DNA from: Stictocephala bisonia
Lineage: Eukaryota > Arthropoda > Insecta > Hemiptera > Membracidae
DNA length: 64,000 bases
Reading direction: 5' to 3'
Assembly: GCA_035578905.1 (NCBI GenBank)
Contig: JAQJVL010000151.1
Span: forward strand, 829,001-893,000
Below are positions 56,442 to 64,000 of this stretch, piece by piece. The notes beneath the pieces are model-generated. The model did no database searches. It saw only the letters and a list, made by a program, of their open reading frames with translations, and was not told the DNA's origin. The translations under genes were made by a program, and so were the position numbers. The first letter of the stretch is position 1. Each line of letters opens with the position of its first letter.

Positions 56442-58035
56442 TCATGCCTTTGCCTCGTGTTGTGGTCATGCCTTTGCCTTGTGTTGTGGTCATGCCTTTG
56501 CCTCGTGTTATGGTCATGCCTTTGCCTCGTGTAATGGTCATGCCTTTGCCTCGTGTTATGGTTATGCCTTTGCCTCGTGTTGTGGTCATGTCCTTGCCTC
56601 GTGTTATGGTCATGTATTTACCTCGTGTTATGGTTATGCCTTTGCCTCGTGTTGTGGTCATGCCCTTGCCTCGTGTTATGGTCATGTCTTTACCTCGTGT
56701 TATGTTCATGCCTTTGCCTCGTGTTATGGTCATGCCTTTGCCTCGTGTTGTGGTCATGCCTTTGCCTCGTGTTATGGTCATGTCTTTACCTCGTGTTATG
56801 GTTATGCCTTTGCCTCGTGTAATGGTCATGCCTTTGCCTCGTGTTGTGGTCATGCCTTTGCCTCGTGTTATGGTCATGTCTTTGCCTCGTGTTATGTTCA
56901 TGCCTTTGCCTCGTGTAATGGTCATGCCTTTGCCTCGTGTTGTGATCATGTCCTTGCCTCGTGTTATGGTCATGCCTTTGCCTCGTGTTGTGGTCATGCC
57001 CTTGCGTCGTGTTATGGTCATGTCTTTGACTCGTGTTATGGTTATGCCTTTGCCTCGTGTTGTGGTCATGCCTTTGCCTCGTGTAATGGTCATGCCTTTG
57101 CCTCGTGTTATGGTTACGCCTTTGTCTCGTGTTGTGGTCATGCCCTTGCCTCGTGTTATGGTCATGCCTTTGCCTCGTGTTATGGTTACGCCTTTGCCTC
57201 GTGTTGTGGTCATGCCCTTGCCTCGTGTTATGGTCATGTCTTTACCTCGTGTTATGTTCATGTCTTTGCCTCGTGTTATGATCATGCCTTTGCCTCGTGT
57301 TATGGTCATGCCTTTGCCTCGTGTGATGGCCATGCCCTTGCCTCGTATTATGGCCATGCCTTTGCTTCATGTTATGGTCATGCCCTTGCCTCGTGTTATG
57401 GTCATGTCTTTGCCTCGTGTTGTGGTCATGCCTTTGCCTCGTGTTGTGGTCATGCCTTTGCCTCATGTTGTGGTCATGCCTTTGCTCGTGTTATGGTCAT
57501 GTATTTGCCTCGTGCTGTGGTCATGCCTTTGCCTCGTATTATGGTCATGCTTTTGCCTCGTGTTGTGGTCATGCCTTTGCTCGTGTTATGGTCATGTATT
57601 TGCCTCGTGTTGTGGTCATGCCTTTGCCTCGTATTATGGTCATGCCTTTGCCTCGTGTTGTAGTTATGTCTTTGCCTCGTGTTATGGTCATGTATTTGCC
57701 TCGTGTTGTGGTCATGCCTTTGCCTCGTATTATGGTCATGCCTTTGCCTCGTGTTGTAGTTATGTCTTTGCCTCGTGTTATGGTCATGTATTTGCCTCAT
57801 GTTGTGGTCATGCCGTTGCCTCATGTTGTGGTCATGCCTTTGCTCGTGTTATGGTCATGTATTTGCCTCGTGCTGTGGTCATGCCTTTGCCTCGTATTAT
57901 GGTCATGTTTTTGCCTCGTGTTGTGGTCATGCCTTTGCTCGTGTTATGGTCATGTATTTGCCTCGTGTTGTGGTCATGCCTTTGCCTCGTGTTGTAGTTA
58001 TGTCTTTGCCTCGTGTTATGGTCCTGTATTTGACT
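56441..58035. repeat. 24-bp minisatellite, about 66 copies, derived from LINE ORF2
   Basis: The unit CATGCCTTTGCCTCGTGTTR plus TGGT is 24 bp, with variants CATGTCTTTACC, CATGTATTTGCC and a 23-bp form CATGCCTTTGCTCGTG. The left two thirds are simple; the right third (57470-58035) has a higher-order pattern in which a 23-bp unit starts a block of about four units. Period 24 and no stop codons keep frames open on both strands, giving fake ORFs of up to 517 codons. In the LINE frame on the minus strand the unit encodes HDHNTRQR, matching the C-terminal motif of the surrounding ORF2. Confidence 0.95.
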
Positions 58036-58059
58036 ATTGCTTGAATTAAACTAATTACC

Positions 58060-58915
58060 ATCCATTACCAGATTTATGATTTCATAAACATATAACCCAT
58101 AGTATGTAAGTGCCTTCAAATTTATATGCAAATCTCTACATGAATGTATATAGTTCACCTTAGCAACAAGTCTTATCGTCTTTTTTGTAAAAAAAATATT
58201 TTATTCCTATACGAGTGATAGGTACCACCCCACATAACCAGTCCATAAGCAATATGAGGGTAAAACACACCAAAATAAACAGTCCTTAGTGTATCAGTAT
58301 CCATATAGTTTGAGAGTCTTCGCAAAAGACAAACACCACTCAACAACTGTTTGCTAACATCAATTTGCTTTCTTCAATTGAGATTTTTATCGAAATATAT
58401 ACCTAAGAATTTATAAAAAATTCGTTCCTATTTACATAGATATCGCTAGTTTCAACAAAACAGGTTGTAACAAAATTCCTAATGCCAAAATGTAATAACT
58501 CAGATTTAAATAAATTAACTTTAAATCTATTTCATTGAAAAACTTGCAGGAAGAATTGATGAAATTAATTATTACCGTTTTAAGGTTCAAAAGGTTACTA
58601 CCTCAACACAACCCAGATGTCATATGCATAAATGCTCGCGAATACACTATCCACAGTTGGAAAGTCATTCACTCAGCAAATATACTGCAAGGGCCCAAGG
58701 ATGGAGACCTGTGGACTCCGCGTTCAACAGCCCGAGTGTCAGACATATAATCCCTCACCTCACGACCATTGTAAAAAGTAATTACTGTGCATTGCAACCT
58801 ATCTTTTAGAAAGGTGTGAATAAATGTTATAATCTGACTTGAAACTCCATATCTTCCAAGTTTACGCAACAGAATTCCATGATTTACTCTATCGAAGGGG
58901 GCAGTAGTAAATAAT
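58060..58915 (-). pseudogene. LINE ORF2 remnant: RT palm to thumb, before the minisatellite
   Basis: The minus strand reads FDRVNHGILLRKLGRYGVSS, IHTFLKDRLQCTVI and RGVHRSPSLGP (decayed motif B, normally RGVPQGS.LGP). After a shift come NDFPTVDSVFASIYAYDI (decayed motif C), then QLLSGVCLLRRLSNYMDT, RTVYFGVFYPHIAYGLVMWG and KIFFLQKR near 58200. After another shift it gives LHINLKALTYYGLYVYEIIN. This is the expected order of a jockey/CR1-type ORF2. Stops and frameshifts occur throughout. It runs to within about 30 bp of the 24-bp array. Confidence 0.8.
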
Positions 58916-58925
58916 AATCTGGTTC

Positions 58926-59008
58926 GTATTGCCCGGATCGTCTAGTATTGCCCGGATCGTCTAGTATTGCCCGGATCGTCTAGTATTGCCCGGATCGTCT
59001 AGTATTTA
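58926..59008. repeat. 19-bp tandem repeat, 4 copies
   Basis: GCCCGGATCG starts at 58931, 58950, 58969 and 58988; the unit is GTATTGCCCGGATCGTCTA. The four copies are identical by eye. The array sits exactly at the truncated 5' edge of the LINE fragment on the minus strand. Confidence 0.93.
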
Positions 59009-59009
59009 A

Positions 59010-61230
59010 TGCCAGTCATGCTTGTTAGCTCGTACAGTGAATTATCTGTTATCTCTTTGCGAAGTACTCATACTTCATGACTATACTGGCTATTGTTAAA
59101 GGATTTCTGTGATTTATTTTAATTAAGAAAGCCATTTGTTTAGCCATACTTTGTTTTAATTGTTATCCAATGATCAGCATTGCAAACATATTTTACAACC
59201 TTTACCTTTACTCGATATTGATTTTTTAACGTTCATAAGGACGTTCACATCAGCATAATTCTTGGCTTTGTGACTAAACTCAAACTCAGGAAGTTGCTTG
59301 TTTGGTCCTCAAGGCTTTTGTGGGCTCTTTAGAGTTCAATGTCTGGTGTCATTGGCCAGTGGGGGAGAGGGGGTGGTTATATGGGATGTAGGGGAAAGAA
59401 AGTTCCCATAAAAATGATCAAATTACAGTAATTATTTCAGTATCCATTAGTTTAAAACGTTGAGTTCTGATGACTTATTTTTATGGTATTTAGTTTTTAC
59501 GAGATCATCTAGACTTTAAAAATTGTTTTTGATTTTCCATAATGCTAAATTTGTATTTTTTCTTATAAAAGATATTTATATTATTTTATGTATTAGATTC
59601 ACGCCCACGCACAGGCCAAGGACCGTGTAGATCTTTCTCGACAATCATTCATAAATAAGTGAAATTCGAAAGTCTAAATATTTTCTTAAATTTGTAAACT
59701 AAGTGTTAATATATTCATAAAATAATGTATGAATGTAATATGTTTCAATAAAATATGTTCAAGATATTTCTTTCTGTATTTAGTAGTGTATGGCAAAATT
59801 GTTCAAAGATAAACATCTTGTTCAACCTTTTAATACAAATTTCATTCATAGACTAATTTATGATACGATAAGAAATAGTGCGACATTTTAATATTATTCG
59901 ACATTTTCTCTTTTGAAGTTCTCTAATGTATATTTCATTACATTTATGGAAATGAACTGTGGAACTAAGAAGTAGATAACTTAGGTCTTCTTACTTTTTC
60001 ATTACTTATAAAGAGAGTCTGGCTCAGTTAAAAGATGATACAGGAGTAGATACAAAAAGCACCTGTGAAATATTCAGTAAAATTCTCCCATCTTCCGTCT
60101 TTCCCCTCACTTCCCTCTATAATACCTCTTTTCTATCGTTTGTATTTTTCTCCTTTTTCTCCTTTATTTAATTGGCCATAAATTAGGAAGTATGATTTAT
60201 TAACATCTAACTGACATAAACCATTTTCATGTCTAATTAATATTTTTACTTTCTGCAAAAGATGAATTAAATGAAAAACGCGTTTAATAAGGGGCGAAGT
60301 TTGGAATGTTAAGTCCTCACTAACACTTAACTCCAAACCCACTGGGAGGGCCAGGTGCCGAGCACTCTGAGGCCTCAGGACTTTTGGCTATAGTTAAAGA
60401 TAGCGCTGGTTCAAATGAGCTTTTATCAGTAATATCTCCCCCTTACTTTGTCTGATAAGTTCCCTGCACAGAAAATGATCTATGGGGAATGGGTAAAATA
60501 AGGTTAAAAAACGAGATCGGCCTCTCTCCTTTAACTTGAAAAAGGTTAACTATTCAGGTAAAAAATACCCCAAATGAAACAATGAAAGGTCCCAGAAGTT
60601 CAAGGTCGGCTCCAAAAATACAGTATATTTCATTTACAAGTGAAAGATTAATTGAAGGTATGTAGTTAATTGAAGGTATGGAGTTCTTAGTTTACCAGGT
60701 AAAATTAAATCTATAAACTCCTAATTAATTCTTAACCTGAAAACCAAAGGCTTAACTTGACTTCCGGCACAACTAGTGACCAGACGGTATGCGTGCAATG
60801 ACGGGATCACTCAACCATCCATAGAATAGCCACGCTCGAAGGTTGTTTGACGCCCATATCTTGCAATAACCTCAGAACCCTCCGTTGAAGGCCACTGAAT
60901 GTCATTGATTAACACATACCATGTAATTAAATAATAATGTGATCAAGAGGTAGATAATCAAAGAGTTTTCTGTTTAACTTCATTACAAACATATAAAATA
61001 TTAATATTTACAAACATATTGTATAAAAACACATACTGTTGAATAGATTTATTGCCATTTATTAATGATTCTATGCTAGTTTTTACGAAAATAAAACCAC
61101 AATATCACACGGCATTTGTTCAAACATATGTTTGGTAGTAATAGGCATATATTTTAATATAACATTCGAGTGTTCCTGGAAACAAAATTAAGAAAGAATA
61201 GAAACACAAACACAACATTGAAATCACGCA
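59010..61230. other. AT-rich DNA without recognised genes
   Basis: No supported gene. A GC-richer stretch (60350-60900) has a short duplication TTAATTGAAGGTATG (about 60650 and 60667) and may be an unidentified transposon. The minus frame 60133-60342 has no motif. Confidence 0.4.
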
Positions 61231-61236
61231 CATAAA

Positions 61237-61252
61237 GTAACCCCCCCCCCCC
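61237..61252. repeat. Poly(C) run
   Basis: An uninterrupted run of about 14 C bases near 61240; its length may be affected by sequencing or assembly error. Confidence 0.85.
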
Positions 61253-61259
61253 ACCTCTC

Positions 61260-62430
61260 CAAAACCTCCAAGTACATTTGGGCTGCTGAAATATGTAAGG
61301 CCACAGATGTAAGTAGACCCTCTTATTTTCGCCCAAAGCATTAATTCTACAACACACTACCTACACAGTTAACTAAACCACCCTTTCTGTGAGAACTAAC
61401 TACCAAGGGGGAGGTGTTTCCCCATAACTATTGTCAGTGTTTACACGTTGAGAAACAATAGCCGAGGATTACAAATCCTATGATTATATATCTAATATAT
61501 TCAATGCATGTATGTATATACTGCACAGTTTGTTTCAAACTTGTATAACTATATTCTCCTTTTTCAGCTGTATTTTATTCAATTTTATGTAGTGTCTAGT
61601 GTACAAGACTCTTTAGACAAAGTATAGTTAAAATTATTAAATAAATTGAAATATCTTCCAAAATATTTACAATTATAGATTTTAAAACTCAATGAAAATT
61701 TAAAGCTGTCTGGGAATAAAATTGTACTATATGTATAGATGTTATGTTTAAATTTTGTTTATAACTTTTTACATTTTCAGTGGGTTCACGATTTCTGGCC
61801 AGGAGGGTAAAAAAATGAACTATAATTAAATGTTTGAAATGCCTCTAAACCCAAAATTGTTAACATATAAGAAAACATGTTGGGTCCAAATTGATGAATT
61901 AAATTAAATATTAATTGCTAAAATAATTCCCACCAATTTTTTTGTCATCTTATGAATGCAACGTGATCTACTGACTATAAAATTATGGCTATAATTAATT
62001 TTTTGTTTGGTATATTTCATGATACTATTGGATATGCATAGAAAGTCTTTATATCCAAGTCTGATTTGCAGGTTTGAAAGTATCGTTGTGCTAATTTACA
62101 TTAAAATCATGTTTAGACTTGTTCAGTGCCTGTTTAACCATGTAACTAATTTAGATGCTTTACTTTGCATGTCCAGGTTCAAGGGTATTTTCGCACGTCT
62201 TTTGCAGGAATATATTTGCTCGTGTTATAACCACTAAAAACAATGTTAATGTGTGAGAGTTATAGAGTTTTACCAGTTAAAATGGTCCAAGACGACAATT
62301 GACGATCATATTGTAATCAAAATGACTGCTATAAAAGGATGAAAAAACCATAAAAATACATGAAGATTCGTAAAATCGTAATTTGTGACAACAGCAGATT
62401 TACTTTTGTTACATTATTGGAAATGTTGAC
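61260..62430. other. AT-rich DNA, no gene recognised
   Basis: The 76-codon frame at 62007-62237 has no recognisable motif; no other structure was seen. Confidence 0.4.
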
Positions 62431-62500
62431 AAGGTGGCTTCGTACTATGGGGTCCAAGAGTCGAGTTCCCAATTGAGCTAACGGTTGGTACTTCATTCGT
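62431..62500 (+). mobile_element. Decayed SINE fragment
   Basis: AAGGTGGCTTCGTACTATGG, GGTCCAAGAGTCGAGTTCCC and AATTGAGCTAACGGTTGG match 28526-28590 (AAGGCTTCGGACTGCGG, GGTCCAAGGTTCGAATCCCC, AACTGAGCTAACTCGTTGG). The first third of the head, including the A box, is missing. Confidence 0.6.
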
Positions 62501-63240
62501 TAAATAGTTGAATCTTATAGTGATCTTTTGTACATTTATAAGCCTGGTTATAAACGCACTATATAAAAATCAGGGAAGTTATTGTGACATAGACGGAAGA
62601 GTGAAAATTGAATTTATATTCTTGCTATACAAGGTGTAAAAAAAACTATGGAAATTCTTTCACAAACAAGTATTACTTCACTTGTAAAATGATTATTTTT
62701 TCATAGATGTGTAGATGGTTAATTTTTTTAATAATTGAGTTCCATAAAGTGTAATTTTTTATCAGAATAATTTACTTAAAACCGTTAAATCGCCGAGAAA
62801 TAATATTGTTCAAATTAGTTACTTTAACATTGAAACAACCCTGGAAAGAATAAACCTTCCGAAGTTTGTAGCATTGTTTGTAGCAAATAATTTTTCTTGA
62901 ATAAACCTTTCATTTTATGGCAAACTCGACCTTGACTTACATTGAAGATTTTCATTCAACTCCTCAGGGACGACCCCCTGAAAAGAAGAAATGTGGCTAA
63001 TGGCGTCTAAATGTAGGTTCTTTGTAACCATGATGATTAAAACAGATTTCACTTTTTACAAATGAAGTCATACAAAAGTTGTGAAAGAGTTTTCGTTTTT
63101 TCCTCCACCTTGTAAATGTTTGAGGAAATAAGTGTTATTAGAACAATAAAGTTCACCAACAAACCTGCACCTGAAATGGCACTTAAAAGAAAAACATTGT
63201 AAAAAATCAAAAGTATCAAATTAAATGTTATTCATAGTCC
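62501..63240. other. AT-rich DNA, no gene recognised
   Basis: Nothing supportable found. Confidence 0.4.
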
Positions 63241-63243
63241 ACT

Positions 63244-63477
63244 TTGTCTAAATTGAGGCAACGACTCCAAGACTGGCTTGCTGACACACTATTATATAAC
63301 CTGGAGAACTCCTCGTTCTTGCCAGACCCCACGCAAACCATGCTACTGGATACTAATCAACTCAATACTGACACCATTCTGCGCTTGATGCTCATGAATA
63401 AAGTATTTCAGGCACTGTCAACTACAGCTGGAGAAACATGCATGTTCCAAAAGGAACTTAAAAAACATATACTCTAA
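63244..63477 (+). pseudogene. Unidentified coding-like segment
   Basis: A 77-codon frame with balanced, non-repetitive amino-acid use, locally richer in GC than its flanks: LRQRLQDWLADTLLYNLENS, then NTDTILRLMLMNKVFQ and a Lys-rich end before TAA. The first codon of the frame is TTG, so it is probably not a complete gene. The start resembles the 'FK..L..WLL...FYS.EEF' tail of LINE ORF2 proteins, but the following 50 residues do not, so it may equally be an exon or another relic. Confidence 0.25.
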
Positions 63478-63479
63478 TA

Positions 63480-64000
63480 TATTAATAAAAACTAATAATT
63501 AATAAAAACCACAGCAATAGAAACAACTTATTACACACACACATATTGAACATCATAACACTTTGTACCATTGGTAAATTATATACGTACTTTTCTGTCT
63601 GACAGATACGTTTGTTGATATGGAGTACCTGAGAAGTGGCCGGTACAGTCCGTGTATAGCTGAGAGCCCTAGTGCCGCGTTGTAACATTCAATGAAACAA
63701 ATACTATGACTTTTAATTGGAATTATTAACTTCAATTTGTCCAGTGTATACATGATTTTACATAACACAATCAGAGAACACAAAATATGGCTTAAATGCT
63801 TATAATTATATTTTCAAACTTATAAAAAGAATATTCACATTAAATATAATTTATTTCCAAATAAAGGCAAGCATCCAGAGATATTGTTACGTACGAAAAA
63901 GTTACTTTTCATTATTTAGTTTGAGCCATTTATAAAATGACAGCTTACTTCCTTCAAAATGCTTTGAGAATAGCTTGTTTACTTCTTCTATAAACATTAC
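63480..64000. other. AT-rich DNA, no gene recognised
   Basis: Small overlapping minus frames at 63482-63783 show no motif. Confidence 0.4.

Larger units (their letters stand above)
56060..58920 (-). mobile_element. LINE fragment containing a coding-derived minisatellite
   Basis: The minus strand carries ORF2 sequence from before RT motif B (58905) to the C-terminus (about 56260), followed by a 3' UTR ending near 56060 (complement ACTATAATAAAATATTTG). Inserted in the C-terminal region is the 24-bp minisatellite at 56441-58035. The 5' end is truncated beside a 19-bp repeat. Confidence 0.82.

Noticed and set aside
56428..58049. Open frames of up to 517 codons over the 24-bp array
   Set aside because: They are produced by a stop-free 24-bp unit. 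Only the minus frame that reads HDHNTRQR has meaning, as LINE-derived sequence.
61237..61252. Poly(C) run as a functional signal
   Set aside because: A homopolymer of this length is common and error-prone; nothing around it supports a function.

Overview
The window looks like nuclear, non-coding DNA of an arthropod, most likely an insect. It is strongly AT-rich, there are no bacterial-style operons, and I recognise no cellular protein-coding gene in it. What can be supported is almost entirely transposable elements and their remains, plus an unusually rich set of minisatellites. The retrotransposon families (jockey/CR1-type and RTE-type LINEs, a Penelope-like element with a GIY-YIG domain, a mariner-like element, a SINE with a tRNA-derived head) are those of insect genomes. 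I cannot fix the species from sequence alone.

Layout. 1-2.9 kb: AT-rich DNA with one copy of a dispersed repeat family. 2.9-3.9 kb: a 36-bp minisatellite. 4.7-5.6 kb: 3' end of a jockey-type LINE with an internal 216-bp tandem duplication. 7.0-8.5 kb (minus): 5'-truncated Penelope-like element. 9.2-10.2 kb: an 88-bp minisatellite. 10.86-15.3 kb (minus): the best-preserved element, a CR1/jockey-type LINE with an uninterrupted 972-aa endonuclease/reverse-transcriptase ORF2 and an ORF1 broken by one in-frame stop. 16.15-16.43 kb: a terminal-inverted-repeat (MITE-like) element. 20.2-21.1 kb: a GC-rich double hairpin, then a 33-bp minisatellite. 26.3-28.7 kb: LINE tails, the C-terminal part of a LINE ORF2 and a SINE. 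29.4-30.9 kb: an 86-bp minisatellite. 32.6-32.95 kb (minus): LINE pol remnant. 33.2-36.3 kb: long decayed LINE with an internal duplication. 36.4-37.8 kb: mariner-like transposon remnant with a perfect 19-bp hairpin. 39.5-39.9 kb: a 111-bp triplet repeat. 41.9-44.0 kb: RTE-like LINE fragment joined to a jockey-type LINE fragment. 45.4-46.5 kb: possible LTR-element remnant. 47.5-48.4 kb (minus): jockey-type LINE fragment. 49.3-50.3 kb: a GC-rich 43-bp repeat, then another copy of the dispersed family. 50.95-51.38 kb: MITE-like element apparently carrying a nested SINE. 56.1-58.9 kb (minus): a LINE whose C-terminal coding region contains a 1.6-kb array of a 24-bp minisatellite.

The most interesting observation is the last one. 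The 24-bp unit encodes the same HDHNTRQR-type peptide found at that place in LINE ORF2 C-termini. Recognisable ORF2 sequence lies on both sides of the array, so the minisatellite appears to have been born by expansion of one short coding segment of the retrotransposon. Other points worth checking are a hammerhead-ribozyme-like core in the Penelope element, covarying 3'-terminal hairpins in three LINE tails, two perfect hairpins with 7-nt loops, and solitary monomers of the 36-bp minisatellite scattered across the window.

All identifications come from reading motifs by eye. No database search was possible, so clade names are tentative and element boundaries approximate.
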